Assembly (NCBI GenBank): GCA_020634035.1
Contig: JACKCM010000001.1
Span: 558,001-622,000, forward strand
DNA length: 64,000 nucleotides
Direction: 5' to 3'
Source: Candidatus Obscuribacterales bacterium
Lineage (GTDB): Bacteria > Cyanobacteriota > Vampirovibrionia > Obscuribacterales > Obscuribacteraceae
Shown: positions 44,440 through 53,437 of the stretch, piece after piece
How the letters are laid out: each line of letters begins with the position of its first letter
Numbering within the stretch: position 1 is the first letter of the stretch
Program-made: the position numbers and the translations under genes
Notes under the pieces: generated by a model
Database searches by the model: none
What the model saw: the letters and a program-made list of their open reading frames with translations, nothing else
Told to the model about the DNA's origin: nothing

Positions 44440-46629
44440 ATGTCAAACGCGATAACGCTGAAAAAGCTTGATAGCGGGATTATGCTGGTCACGATCGACC
44501 TGCCGGGTAGCAAGATGAATCTGCTCTCCGAGTCGGTCTTGATCGAGCTCAACGACGCTATCGATCAGATTGAATCCGACACCTCGGTCCGAGGTGTCAT
44601 CATTGCGTCCGGCAAGGAGGACAACTTCGGTGCCGGCGCCAACGTCGAAGAGATTCAGGCGCTTCAGAGCCAGCCGGCCGAGCGCATTTACGAAGCAGTC
44701 AAGAAAGGTCGGGCGATCTTCGCTCGTCTCGAGAAGCTCAATTCCATCGCTGCTGTCCACGGGATCTCCCTGGGCGGCTTCACGGAGTTGGGTCTTGCCT
44801 GCAAGTACCGCGTCGCCACCAGCGACGACAAGACCCAGATCGGTGTGCCCGAGATCATGTTGGGCTTCATCCCTGGCTGGGGCGGCACTGTGCGCCTGCC
44901 TCGCCTCATCGGTCTGGCCAACGCCTTCCCTCTCATCTCCACCGGCAAGCAGGTTCCGGCCAAGAAGGCCTGGAAGCTCGGCATGGTCGATGAGGTGGTC
45001 GATCGCGAGAAGCTCTTGAGCCGTGCCGAGGAGATTCTCCTCAGCGGTTCTCCGCGTCGCTACAAGCCTTCCATGAAGGAAGCTGCCACTCGCAGCTTCT
45101 TCGACGGCGTCGGCAAGGGGCTCTTCGCTTCCCTGGCCGCCAAGCAGGTCTATGCTGCCACTCGCGGCAAGATGCCTGCGCCGATGGAAGCGCTCAAAGT
45201 CTGCGTCAAGGCTGTCTCCGGCGACCGTGAAGCGGCATTCGAAGCCGAATCCCAGGCCTTCGCCCGTCTGGCTACCACCCAGGTTTCTCGCAACCTGGTC
45301 GCCATCTTCTTCGCTCAGACCGAGTCCAAGAAGATGCCCGAGGGTGCCAAGCCCGCCGTCAAGGTTCAGACCGTCGGTGTGCTGGGTGCAGGTGTGATGG
45401 GTGCCGGTATCGCCCAGTCTGCTGCCTACAAGGGCTTCAAGGTGATCCTCAAGGACATCAACCAGGAAGCTCTCGATAAGGGCATGGCTGCCATCGGCAA
45501 GCTCTTCGACGAGCTGGTCGAGCGCAAGAAGCTGAGCCGCTCCGATGCGGATGGCATGCTCGCCAACATCACGCCGACTCTTCACTACGAAGAAATGGCC
45601 GACTGCGACCTCGTTATCGAGGCTGTGGCAGAGGTCATGAAGGTGAAGAAGATCGTGCGCGGTGAGCTGGACAAGGCGATCAAGAAGCCCTATGTCTTCG
45701 CCACCAACACCTCCTCGCTCTCCGTCGGCGAAATGGCCGAAGGTCACGACGACGGCAAGGTGAAGGTCGATCCGGCTCGTCATCCCGAGCTGGTGGTCGG
45801 TATCCACTTCTTCAACCCGGTGCACAAGATGCCCCTGGTCGAGATCGTTCGCGGCAGCACCACGTCTGCCGAGGCTCTTGCCTGCGCCAAGGCGTTCGCG
45901 CTGAAGCTCGGCAAGACCACGGTCACCACCAATGATGCCCCTGGCTTTGTGGTCAACCGCATCCTGGCGCCCTACATGCTGGAAGCTATCCGCATGGCCC
46001 AGGAAGGCGTGCCCATGGCCGACATCGAAAAGGCGGCCAAGAATTTCGGCATCAAGATGGGTCCGTTCAATCTGCTCGATGAAGTCGGTCTCGACATCGC
46101 CGGGCATGTGATCGACACCCTCTATGGTGCACTCGGCGAGCGGATGGCCCGACCGGCAATCCTCGAAGACCTGGATGCTCTCAAGCTCCTGGGTCGCAAG
46201 GGTGGTCGTGGCTTCTTCCTCTACAAGCCGGACGGCAGCCGGGTCTCGGTCATGGAAGGCAAGGCATTCCGCAAGAAGAAGGTCTATGTCTTCAACCCGG
46301 ATGTGCTGAGCGCCATCGCGAAGCGCACCGGTGTCAACAAGAAGACCGAAGGCGAAATTCAGGATCGTCTCTTCCTGGCGATGGTCGCGGAAGCGGCTCG
46401 CTGCATGGAGGAGAACGTGATCGATGATCCGGCTCAGCTGGATCTCGCCATGATCTTCGGCACCGGCTTCCCGCCCCATGTCGGCGGCGTGCTCAAGTGG
46501 GCTGACAGCACCGGCACCAAGCTGGTCTGCCAGAAGCTCGACTGGCTCTCGAAGGTCGCTGGTGCAAACTATGCGCCCTGCGAGCTGCTGCGCGACAAGG
46601 CTTCGACCAACGAGCCTTTCGTCGGCTGA
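44440..46629 (+). CDS. fadB: Bifunctional enoyl-CoA hydratase / 3-hydroxyacyl-CoA dehydrogenase
   Basis: Second and third steps of beta-oxidation. The N-terminal crotonase domain has GISLGGFTELGLACKYRVA with the catalytic Glu, and IGVPEIMLGFIPGWGGT. The Rossmann domain has VLGAGVMGAGIAQ (near 313) with the NAD-binding Gly motif. HFFNPVHKMPLVEIV carries the catalytic His. The 729-residue length fits FadB/FadJ. AAGGAG precedes the ATG. A strong terminator follows. Whether it belongs to the FadB or FadJ subgroup cannot be decided here. Confidence 0.93.
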   Translation: MSNAITLKKLDSGIMLVTIDLPGSKMNLLSESVLIELNDAIDQIESDTSVRGVIIASGKEDNFGAGANVEEIQALQSQPAERIYEAVKKGRAIFARLEKLNSIAAVHGISLGGFTELGLACKYRVATSDDKTQIGVPEIMLGFIPGWGGTVRLPRLIGLANAFPLISTGKQVPAKKAWKLGMVDEVVDREKLLSRAEEILLSGSPRRYKPSMKEAATRSFFDGVGKGLFASLAAKQVYAATRGKMPAPMEALKVCVKAVSGDREAAFEAESQAFARLATTQVSRNLVAIFFAQTESKKMPEGAKPAVKVQTVGVLGAGVMGAGIAQSAAYKGFKVILKDINQEALDKGMAAIGKLFDELVERKKLSRSDADGMLANITPTLHYEEMADCDLVIEAVAEVMKVKKIVRGELDKAIKKPYVFATNTSSLSVGEMAEGHDDGKVKVDPARHPELVVGIHFFNPVHKMPLVEIVRGSTTSAEALACAKAFALKLGKTTVTTNDAPGFVVNRILAPYMLEAIRMAQEGVPMADIEKAAKNFGIKMGPFNLLDEVGLDIAGHVIDTLYGALGERMARPAILEDLDALKLLGRKGGRGFFLYKPDGSRVSVMEGKAFRKKKVYVFNPDVLSAIAKRTGVNKKTEGEIQDRLFLAMVAEAARCMEENVIDDPAQLDLAMIFGTGFPPHVGGVLKWADSTGTKLVCQKLDWLSKVAGANYAPCELLRDKASTNEPFVG

Positions 46630-46675
46630 TGAAAGTCGAGGCTAGGTCGACCATAAGCTAAGACGTGATTACGGA

Positions 46676-46735
46676 AAGGGGGCACGGAACAAGAAACTAA
46701 AAAGTTTCGTGCCCCCCTTCTTTTTTCTCTTGTTT
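46676..46735 (+). terminator. Terminator of the fadA-fadB operon
   Basis: GGGGGCACG (46678-46686) with CGTGCCCCC (46708-46716) plus an inner AAACT/AGTTT, followed by TTCTTTTTTCTC. Confidence 0.85.
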
Positions 46736-46779
46736 TTTTGTTTTTGTGTGTATACTATAGAGTGTCATAATAACACCAC

Positions 46780-46827
46780 TAAAAAAATATGACTGAGAGC
46801 AATCCTTCATGATTGTCTCAGTCATAT
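46780..46827 (-). terminator. Terminator of the PPK2 gene
   Basis: 12-bp stem ATATGACTGAGA (46787-46798) with TCTCAGTCATAT (46816-46827) and an inner CAATC/GATTG. On the minus strand it runs into seven T. Confidence 0.85.
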
Positions 46828-46861
46828 GTCAAAACTCATTTGTTCATGGTGACAGCGTCGA

Positions 46862-47734
46862 TCAGAAGCTGCGGAAGGGAGACTCCAGCTCCGCTTCCAG
46901 AGCCTGGCTGATCACTCGCAGGCAGGTGACCCTGCTGTAGAGCTTATCTTCGGCCGGAACGATATGCCAGGGGGCATGTTCGCTGCCGGTCCAGTAGAAG
47001 AGCTTGTTGCCCCAGTTCGTGTACTTGCCCCAGTTCTTCCGTGCCACCACATCCGACTTCTTGTACTTCCAGGGCTTTTCAGCTTCACGCTTCTTGAAGC
47101 GCTCAAGCTGTTCATCCTTGGTGATGTCGAGCCAGATTTTGACGACGACGGAGCGGCTTCTGCGAAGCAGCCATTCCATGGTGCGGATTTCCGGATAGCA
47201 GTTGCGAACATGGGTGGTAGACGCGAGTTTCATCACCGGCACCACCAGAACATCTTCGGCCCAGCTCCGGTCAAAGACCCGAACTTGTCCGAATTCAGGC
47301 ATCCGGTCACGCTCGAAGAAGCGCAGCATATAGGGCTGGTTCTTCTCTTCGTCCGACGGCTCTCCGACAGGAATGATGCGGAAGAGACGCCAGTCGTGGT
47401 CGAGGGCTTCGATGATCTTCTTGCTGGCACCAGTTTTTCCGGCGCCGTCGCGACCTTGAAGGGCGACGATCAGCGAGATGCGCTGTTCTTGCATACGACG
47501 AACGAGAAGATTGAGCCTCTCTTCTTCTTTCGAGATGGCTTTGGCATAGTCGCGCTTATCCATCTTGAAACTGTGGTCGACCAGGCTCAGATAGTCGGGA
47601 ATCCTTGCGCCTTTCTGCCAGGGGCTGTCGAGCGAGGGAAAACAACGAGCGACCTTGATCACTCCGGAATCTTGCAATTCATAGTCGGAACATACTCCAT
47701 CGGGAAGGAGTATTGGACTCTTGGATTTCGCCAT
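46862..47734 (-). CDS. PPK2-family polyphosphate:nucleotide phosphotransferase
   Basis: Uses polyphosphate to phosphorylate nucleotides (or the reverse). Walker A GRDGAGKTG (near 93) and a Walker B-like VFDRSW (near 155) are visible. After it comes AEDVLVVPVMKL, which resembles the variant of PPK2 family members with a YEDVLVVRVH motif, rather than the DRSWYNR type. 290 residues. The ATG at 47734 has GGGAGATTCCC before it. Monocistronic with a strong terminator. It fits an organism that stores polyphosphate, but substrate direction is not predictable. Confidence 0.88.
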   Translation of the reverse strand: MAKSKSPILLPDGVCSDYELQDSGVIKVARCFPSLDSPWQKGARIPDYLSLVDHSFKMDKRDYAKAISKEEERLNLLVRRMQEQRISLIVALQGRDGAGKTGASKKIIEALDHDWRLFRIIPVGEPSDEEKNQPYMLRFFERDRMPEFGQVRVFDRSWAEDVLVVPVMKLASTTHVRNCYPEIRTMEWLLRRSRSVVVKIWLDITKDEQLERFKKREAEKPWKYKKSDVVARKNWGKYTNWGNKLFYWTGSEHAPWHIVPAEDKLYSRVTCLRVISQALEAELESPFRSF

Positions 47735-48097
47735 GGGAATCTCCCTTGGTTCTTGAGGTTGTTCTGGAACAGCAGAAATAAAATGATTTATGAGAGGTTC
47801 AGTAGTAGAGATAACCCTCAGATAAGTAAAAGAGAAAAACACCAGAACAAACTGTCAGAGGATCTACTTCGAATTCAACTAAACGTATTAGAAAACCACC
47901 TCCTGATGACATCCCCGGGCCCGGATATCAAGATTATGGTTGGCTTTGAACTTGATCCCCCGGAACTCAAAAAGCTTCGCTCAATTGCACGAACCTGACC
48001 CCGGGCCGAACTTTTGATATTTCGTATTTTCCCCAGTGACCCCCGGCCGCTTTGATGGGAGTATTCAAGAGGGCAGGATTTTTTGGAGAGACTTACT
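47735..48097. other. Intergenic region with a possible small gene
   Basis: Holds the leaders of PPK2 (minus) and the duplicated protein (plus). A 71-codon frame within it is listed separately. No known RNA was recognised. Confidence 0.45.
47783..47998 (+). CDS. Possible small protein, 71 aa
   Basis: ATG frame MIYERFSSRDNPQISKREKH continuing to a polar helical segment (SEDLLRIQLNVLENHLLM) and an end with DPPELKKLRSIART. The composition looks protein-like, but there is no ribosome binding site. The same frame continues upstream antisense to PPK2. It may be a degraded gene remnant. Listed with low confidence. Confidence 0.3.
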   Translation: MIYERFSSRDNPQISKREKHQNKLSEDLLRIQLNVLENHLLMTSPGPDIKIMVGFELDPPELKKLRSIART

Positions 48098-49009
48098 ATG
48101 GGTGGAGAAAGAGCAAGAGACGTTGTCCGCCAAGACATCGCTCAGGAAGGAGTTTACATAGCTCAGTTACTGGATGGAGAACAGATGCAGGAAGCCAACG
48201 AAAGGCTGCGCCGAGCGTCTTTTTCTATGAATCCGGAAGACTTTCATAAGCTGGTTACTGTAATAGACGATACCGAAAAGCCCCAGACCGGTGCTGATCT
48301 GGTACTCGATTCGCCTGATATGAATCGGCACAATCTCAGCCCAGGCAATCTCTATGATGGCACTTACAATCAGTTTCAGAATCAATCTCAACTCAGACAT
48401 GGCAGAAATGGTCGTCACGATGACAACGCGACTCTTGTGAGCGTGCTTGCTCAGGATCGCAGCGGTCGCAACTTTCAGGCAAACGTAGCGATCATGAGAT
48501 CTTCTGTAGATCCTCTTCAGGCAACTCCTTATAGAGAGTCCGCCTCGAACTTGAGACCTTCGATTCACTCCGGCGACATGGCTAGAGAAACAGGTGTTCG
48601 CCTGGCAGAGATGCTGGATGCCGGCTATCCTGAAGATGTGATAGAGCATCTCAGGCAGCAGAGCTTCGGCCCTAACTCGCCGGAGTTTATGCAGCAGGTT
48701 GTGGTGGCTGACGGCATAGAACAAAAGAACGTGGGAGCCGACATGTTCTTGACGCGTATCGCCGACAACGGAGACAACTACTTCAATCAGCGAGATCGCA
48801 GAAATGGCGGTCAATTCCAGAACCAGAGCCGTTATCAGCAAGATAGATACGGCAGCAGAAGTTATCCTATAAGCGAAACCGTGGTCAGCATCATTCAACC
48901 GACTTCCTTTGATCAGTCCGGCGGCGCCACTGCATTCCTTCGCTCTGACGTAGCCCTGATGAGAAGCAGCGTGCAGCCTCTCGATGCTGTTCTGACCGGT
49001 AAAGACTAA
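48098..49009 (+). CDS. Internally duplicated hypothetical protein, 303 aa
   Basis: Two homologous halves. In the first, GVYIAQLLDGEQMQEA, RRASFSMNPEDFHKLV, GADLVL and ANVAIMRSSVDPLQA; in the second, GVRLAEMLDAGYPEDV, RQQSFGPNSPEFMQQV, GADMFL and SDVALMRSSVQPLDA, in the same order. Each half is ~145 residues with an Asn/Arg/Gln-rich loop in between. No signal peptide or span. The ATG at 48098 has GGAGAGAC. The family is not recognised. Convergent with the HtrA gene. Confidence 0.75.
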   Translation: MGGERARDVVRQDIAQEGVYIAQLLDGEQMQEANERLRRASFSMNPEDFHKLVTVIDDTEKPQTGADLVLDSPDMNRHNLSPGNLYDGTYNQFQNQSQLRHGRNGRHDDNATLVSVLAQDRSGRNFQANVAIMRSSVDPLQATPYRESASNLRPSIHSGDMARETGVRLAEMLDAGYPEDVIEHLRQQSFGPNSPEFMQQVVVADGIEQKNVGADMFLTRIADNGDNYFNQRDRRNGGQFQNQSRYQQDRYGSRSYPISETVVSIIQPTSFDQSGGATAFLRSDVALMRSSVQPLDAVLTGKD

Positions 49010-49034
49010 ATAGACAAAGGTCTGATAGCTGGTT

Positions 49035-50189
49035 TTAACGGATCAACCGTCTTTCGTCGGGCATATCGCCAATCTTGATGGTGACAGGCAAAGTCTTTCC
49101 TGCCCGGACTACCTTTGCCTGCAGGCTATCACCCGGTTTGTGCCCGGTGACAGTTTTCTGGACATCCTGGCTGGAGCTCACTTCTTTGCCCTCGAGCTCG
49201 ACTATCACATCTGCCGGTCTCAAACCGGACTTGTAAGCCGGACCGGTTTTTTGCAAACGGACTACGATAGAACCTTTTATGGAAGGGTCCATACCCAGCT
49301 GTTCAGCTAGCTGGGGAGTCAGATCCTGCATATAAATACCCAGATAAGGGTGCCCGACCCGACCTGTCTCGAGAAGTTCTTTGGCTATATCCTTTGCCAT
49401 GGACATAGGAATTGCAAAGCCGATATTCTGAGCATACTGATTGATGGCTGTGTTGACTCCGACAACCTCTCCATGAATGTTGAGGAGAGGACCACCGGAA
49501 TTGCCTGGATTAATGGCGGCGTCTGTCTGAATCAGGTGGACTGACTGACTGATTTTGCCCTCTAAAGACCGACCGAGGGCGCTGACTATACCAAGGGTAA
49601 CGGTCTGTTCCAGACCCATGGGGCTGCCGATTGCAATTACCCAGTCTCCTGGTCTCAAGTCTTCGCTGTTACCAAGCTTTGCTACCGGCAGATCTTTGGC
49701 ATCTATTTTTACCACTGCTATATCGGTGAGCTTGTCCCGACCCACCACTTTGCCCTGATAAGCTTTTTTGTCATGCATGGTGACGAGGATATCCTGGGCG
49801 TTGTCAACCACGTGGTTGTTGGTGAGGATATAGCCGTCAGACCGAATTACAAAGCCGGAGCCTGCCCCTTGTTGCTCCTGGACCTGGGGAAGGTTGAATA
49901 TCATTCCAAATGGGGTGTAGGCCAGATTGTCGTTGAGAAGAACTCTGGAGCGAGTGTTGATGTTCACCACACTCTTTTCTGCTTCCGATGCGATGTCCGC
50001 AATGGTGTTCTCCTGCAGAGAGCCGCTGAAGACGTTCTTTTTGATGCTGGTTTCGACTTTGGGAAGTTCGGATACACTTTCGGCCGGCCAGAACTGATGT
50101 CCTGCCCAGAAGAGCAGGGCACCGAGTGCCATTCCGCCGAAGAGATAGAGAAAGTTGGCAGAGCCTTTTTGATTTCGTTTTCTGAACAT
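49035..50189 (-). CDS. HtrA/Deg-type serine protease with PDZ domain
   Basis: Membrane-anchored extracytoplasmic protease and chaperone for misfolded proteins. An N-terminal span (about residues 14-27, LFGGMALGALLFWAG) precedes a trypsin-like domain with His in LTNNHVV (near 126), Asp in DIAVVKID (near 157) and Ser in GNSGGPL (near 231). One PDZ domain follows (YLGIYMQDLTPQLAEQLGM to the end). The 384-residue length fits single-PDZ members. The start lacks a strong ribosome binding site. Confidence 0.93.
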   Translation of the reverse strand: MFRKRNQKGSANFLYLFGGMALGALLFWAGHQFWPAESVSELPKVETSIKKNVFSGSLQENTIADIASEAEKSVVNINTRSRVLLNDNLAYTPFGMIFNLPQVQEQQGAGSGFVIRSDGYILTNNHVVDNAQDILVTMHDKKAYQGKVVGRDKLTDIAVVKIDAKDLPVAKLGNSEDLRPGDWVIAIGSPMGLEQTVTLGIVSALGRSLEGKISQSVHLIQTDAAINPGNSGGPLLNIHGEVVGVNTAINQYAQNIGFAIPMSMAKDIAKELLETGRVGHPYLGIYMQDLTPQLAEQLGMDPSIKGSIVVRLQKTGPAYKSGLRPADVIVELEGKEVSSSQDVQKTVTGHKPGDSLQAKVVRAGKTLPVTIKIGDMPDERRLIR

Positions 50190-50331
50190 TGCCTGTATAT
50201 ATCAAATTGTCCGACTGACTTACTTATAGCAAATATTTTCGCTCTTTATACCCGGGGCTGTTTGAAAGGTGAACTGTGCTGTAAAATTCAATTTCGAAGT
50301 AACACACTAAACAAGCGTTGAGATTGAGAGA

Positions 50332-50658
50332 ATGACTACCGAATCGGCTACAGGCGTATCTATTAACGAATTCAACAAGTTGTCAAAAGGGTCGAAGCTT
50401 TTGCTTTGCTACATCCTTTACTACGGCTTGAGCGAGATCCAGTTAATGGTGCGGGATCCGGACTATAAAGAGCTGGTAAAGCTAGGTTGGTTCAAAGAAA
50501 AGCCCAGTTCGGTCAGCGGTGTAAAGGTTTTTGAAATACCTGATCAATTATTCGACGGCATTAGCAAACTTGCCGATGAAGCTCTCTCTATTTTCTCTCT
50601 TACGGACCTGGAAGACTATAAACTGTCTAAAAGAGCTTCTTATCCCTGGCTCTGGTAG
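50332..50658 (+). CDS. Hypothetical protein, 108 aa
   Basis: Small soluble protein with the segment KLSKGSKLLLCYILYYGLSE (about residues 14-33), which may be a short amphipathic or membrane-associated helix. A mixed alpha/beta tail ends SKRASYPWLW. Divergent from the HtrA gene across ~140 bases. No family is recognised. The site before the ATG is weak (GAGATTGAGAGA). Confidence 0.6.
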   Translation: MTTESATGVSINEFNKLSKGSKLLLCYILYYGLSEIQLMVRDPDYKELVKLGWFKEKPSSVSGVKVFEIPDQLFDGISKLADEALSIFSLTDLEDYKLSKRASYPWLW

Positions 50659-50707
50659 AGTTGTTTGAGTGATATCATATATGGTGGCAAACAGGCGGTT
50701 TTGGGTT

Positions 50708-50736
50708 TTGTCGTCAAGATCAAGATGATGTATACT
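50708..50736 (+). promoter_or_regulatory. Candidate promoter of the 33-aa gene
   Basis: -35-like TTGTCG (50708-50713), a 17-base spacer and -10 TATACT (50731-50736). A palindrome TTAAGGCCTTAA lies at 50749-50760, between promoter and start codon. Confidence 0.45.
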
Positions 50737-50786
50737 AAGACAAAATTCTTAAGGCCTTAATTCGAATTATCTGGAGAGACACGACA

Positions 50787-50888
50787 ATGACACCGATCAG
50801 CACGGCAGACAAAGTAATGTTCGTACTGGGCATGGGTTTCTTATTCATAGTACTGGCTGCGGCTGCTCAACACTTCTCTCATATGTAG
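50787..50888 (+). CDS. Single-span membrane microprotein, 33 aa
   Basis: Starts MTPISTADKVMFVLG and continues with one hydrophobic helix, MGFLFIVLAAAA, followed by a short QHFSHM end. A good GGAGAGACACGACA site and a promoter with a palindromic element lie just upstream. These make it a credible microprotein even though it is very short. No partner is evident. Function unknown. Confidence 0.6.
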   Translation: MTPISTADKVMFVLGMGFLFIVLAAAAQHFSHM

Positions 50889-51413
50889 TTTGCATCGTTT
50901 TTTTGCAAGATCCATAGTTGACCGGTTCGCCATATCGAAAGCGGTTCTCGAAGGTATTGTCCACCCATGGTCGTTGTCAGTGGGTTCTGGGGCTCATCGC
51001 TTTTGTGGCTTCAGTTGATATCGGTTGATCTGCTTCGATTTTGTCTCCATATCTCAATTGCTAGTTGCGAAACCGGATTTATTCGGGTTTTATTTTCTTT
51101 GTAGAGAAGCTACATGGGCTTTTACAGGTTCCAAGTATCTTCTACTGGTCATGAAGTAAGTTGTTTCGTTGGCAGGCAGCGGCTAGGCTGGAAGCATCCT
51201 TTTCAATACCCAAGTCGGTGCGGTTTCCAAATCAAGCTCATTCTGACCTGACCTCCATCCTGTATACGAAAGAGTGCATGGTTCGCTATTTTGTCGAACG
51301 ATGCGAAGGCACGCACCACAGGTGGTATTGATTGTTTTCGCCTGGAGCAGAACCCTCTCTCCGGCAAATTCCATTTGTTCGAAACAAGAATCAAAAACCT
51401 AGGAACAACAATA
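50889..51413. other. Intergenic region
   Basis: No gene seen. AACCGGATTTATTCGGGTTTTATTTTC at about 51072-51098 could be a weak terminator for the microprotein transcript. An upstream in-frame extension of the next gene (51291-51413) lacks a ribosome binding site and coding character. Confidence 0.4.
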
Positions 51414-51896
51414 ATGAAGAACCACAAGAAGTTCGGCATCCTGGTCGCCATGCTGTTCGCCGCTGTCTGTTTCAGCACGTCGGAGGCCCGCGCCGATCAT
51501 CGGCACGGTCAAGCCACCTTTGGACTGACTTTGCCCAACCTCGGCGTCTATGTCGGTAACGGAGGGGTTTCGGTCGGCACCGGCGGTATCTACTTCGATA
51601 CCCGCAGCTACAACCGCTCGCCCTATCAGTATCGGAGCTATCCCGGTCGTGGCTATCCCGGCTACGGATACCCTGGCTACAGCAATCCCTACGTCAACCC
51701 CTACTACGGTCGTCGTCCCACTCAGTACGTGCCGCCGGTGACTACCTATCCCCGTCCCTGCGACAACTACGACTACAGTCAGTATCAACGCCAGCAGCAA
51801 GACTACCGGCGTCAGCAGGAGGAACTCCGTCGAGCCCAGGAACGCTACCAGCGTGATCTGGAACGTATTCAGCGCCAGTACGGTTATCGTCGCTAG
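51414..51896 (+). CDS. Secreted Tyr/Gly/Pro-rich repeat protein, 160 aa
   Basis: Signal peptide (KKFGILVAMLFAAVCFSTSEARA). A Gly-rich segment (LGVYVGNGGVSVGTGGIYF) is followed by Tyr/Pro/Gly repeats (GRGYPGYGYPGYSNP) and a Gln/Arg-rich helical end (QQQDYRRQQEELRRAQERY). The ATG at 51414 has AGGAACAACAATA before it; an upstream extension lacks support. It is low complexity, possibly a surface or matrix protein. A strong terminator follows. Confidence 0.75.
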   Translation: MKNHKKFGILVAMLFAAVCFSTSEARADHRHGQATFGLTLPNLGVYVGNGGVSVGTGGIYFDTRSYNRSPYQYRSYPGRGYPGYGYPGYSNPYVNPYYGRRPTQYVPPVTTYPRPCDNYDYSQYQRQQQDYRRQQEELRRAQERYQRDLERIQRQYGYRR

Positions 51897-51946
51897 ACCC
51901 GACCCGACTGAGAGCCGGATAGTAATCTTGATCTGACCTTTCTCAA

Positions 51947-51985
51947 GAACAGCCCGAAGGAGCGGGCTGTTCTCTTTTTTCTTCT
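51947..51985 (+). terminator. Terminator of the Tyr-rich protein gene
   Basis: GAACAGCCCG (51947-51956) with CGGGCTGTTC (51963-51972), followed by TCTTTTTTC. Confidence 0.85.
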
Positions 51986-52014
51986 TTTGTTTATACGATA
52001 AATAATAGTAGAAA

Positions 52015-52046
52015 ATCGATAAAAAAGAAGGCTGTTGAAAACAGCC
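52015..52046 (-). terminator. Terminator of the ferredoxin gene
   Basis: GGCTGTT (52030-52036) with AACAGCC (52040-52046) around a GAA loop. On the minus strand TTCTTTTTTATC follows. Confidence 0.75.
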
Positions 52047-52084
52047 TGAAAGTCATGGTCATAAAGGTATTGTCCGCAGAAGGG

Positions 52085-52366
52085 TCAGTCATGCTTTTTC
52101 TTCTTCTTTCCAGAGGATTTTGAAGCTCTGGACAGAATCTTCTTGCACTTCTCTTTGTCGACTTCGCGGTATTTCTTTTTCTCGGGCAGTAAAACAGCTG
52201 CGGGTCCATGTTTGCACATACCGAGACATTTGGATGGGACCACCTCGATTTCGGTTTCCCTTAAGGAGACTTCTTTTTCGAGGTGCTCAAAAATCTTCAG
52301 ACTGCCGTTTTTCGGGCAATGTTTGCCTCTCGTACAGACGAGCAGGCGATTTTTATCTTTGCTCAT
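52085..52366 (-). CDS. Thioredoxin-like [2Fe-2S] ferredoxin
   Basis: 93 residues. Four Cys are arranged as in thioredoxin-like ferredoxins: LLVCTRGKHCPKNG (Cys 11 and 17) and SKCLGMCKHGPAA (two Cys four residues apart). The end is Lys-rich (SSGKKKKKHD). It should carry a [2Fe-2S] cluster and act in electron transfer or cluster handling. The next gene upstream on the same strand encodes a membrane protein. No partner oxidoreductase is nearby. Confidence 0.85.
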   Translation of the reverse strand: MSKDKNRLLVCTRGKHCPKNGSLKIFEHLEKEVSLRETEIEVVPSKCLGMCKHGPAAVLLPEKKKYREVDKEKCKKILSRASKSSGKKKKKHD

Positions 52367-52431
52367 AGTTAAAAGCTTGTTTTTTGTTCTGGCACCGTAA
52401 ATAGTGTCAACTTTTTTCGGGTCTTCGGTCG

Positions 52432-52887
52432 TCAGCCGTTGTTCTTTTGTTTTCTTTTCACCGGCATCCAGGTTCTTTTTCGATACGGAACTACTCCTAG
52501 AGCGGTGCCGGGCAGAAAGGCGATGGCGAAAATCGCAGCACCGGCCAAAAGAGAAATGCTGGCAGAAACCACCGTCGGAAAGATCAGGCTGAAGAGATAG
52601 ACCATGGCGGTAGACGCAGCGATGAAGCCGAGATACTGAAGAATGCGACCGGTCTGAATCAATCCGAAGAAAGTTCGCATCAGCATCGTGAAGAAAATGC
52701 CGAGGACGAGACTACCCAGGGAGAGTCCACAGATGATGCCGACATTCTGAAAGAAGGAACCGGACAGAGAAACACCCAGGCTGAGAAGAGTTACGACTGC
52801 CGAAGAGATCGTGAAAAGGGCGAGCATTTTCAGAAAATGCATATAAGCGTTGCCGTGAGGAGTTTTGGGAAGCTTGAAACCTCTCAT
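52432..52887 (-). CDS. Four-span membrane protein, 151 aa
   Basis: Four hydrophobic spans are visible: about residues 19-42, 46-68, 84-104 and 108-130 (LAGAAIFAIAFLPGTALG). The C-terminus is basic (KRTWMPVKRKQKNNG) and probably cytoplasmic. The start is weakly supported. No family is recognised. It lies upstream of the ferredoxin gene on the same strand, with 65 bases between. Confidence 0.7.
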   Translation of the reverse strand: MRGFKLPKTPHGNAYMHFLKMLALFTISSAVVTLLSLGVSLSGSFFQNVGIICGLSLGSLVLGIFFTMLMRTFFGLIQTGRILQYLGFIAASTAMVYLFSLIFPTVVSASISLLAGAAIFAIAFLPGTALGVVPYRKRTWMPVKRKQKNNG

Positions 52888-53437
52888 CGTCTTTTCCTGT
52901 TTTTTGGAGTTTCGAGTACGAGCCCGGAGGCTTGATCAAGCTGAGTTCAATAGTGATTTATGTGAGTATTTCGGGGCTCTATAAAGAAATCACTGGTTAA
53001 GAAATTGATTGAAACAACTACGCTTAGCATCTTCATGGTTGCTGAATCTTCGAATGTGTCGAGAAGAAAGCTTTTGTCTGTTTAAGCTGAACGAGAAATC
53101 GGAAGAATCTCCCAAAGTAGTGCAGTTCATAGGTTTTAAGCTGTTTGCTAGTTGAGTTAGCGCGCCTCTTACATCTTTGTTTCTTCGAGAAGGGCTTTTG
53201 TCAAAGTAAACTTTCTTCTTGCTGTTTCGCTTCAGAAAGTGGCTGGTTGCCTCGGAAAGGACCATTTATTGAGGCTGCCGACAGCTGCTACATCTTTGTT
53301 AACTCTGAATGAGCTGCTGTTTCTCTCCTGTTGAATCTGTTAGGCAGGGGTACTGCTTTTTAATTCTCAAAATTTTTGCAAAGTAAAGTCTGATTCAACA
53401 CCAGGAATAAATCACAGAGTCACTAGAGGAGGTTTCG
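52888..53437. other. Intergenic region
   Basis: No convincing gene. A 91-codon minus-strand frame (52990-53265) has no ribosome binding site. The right end carries the AGAGGAGG site of the hydrolase gene. No known RNA was recognised. Confidence 0.4.

Noticed and set aside
44443..46479. 678-codon minus-strand frame antisense to fadB
   Set aside because: His/Asp/Leu-rich shadow product without motifs; the plus-strand frame is an intact FadB-type enzyme.
52990..53265. 91-codon minus-strand frame
   Set aside because: No ribosome binding site; composition of spacer DNA. Not excluded, but unsupported.
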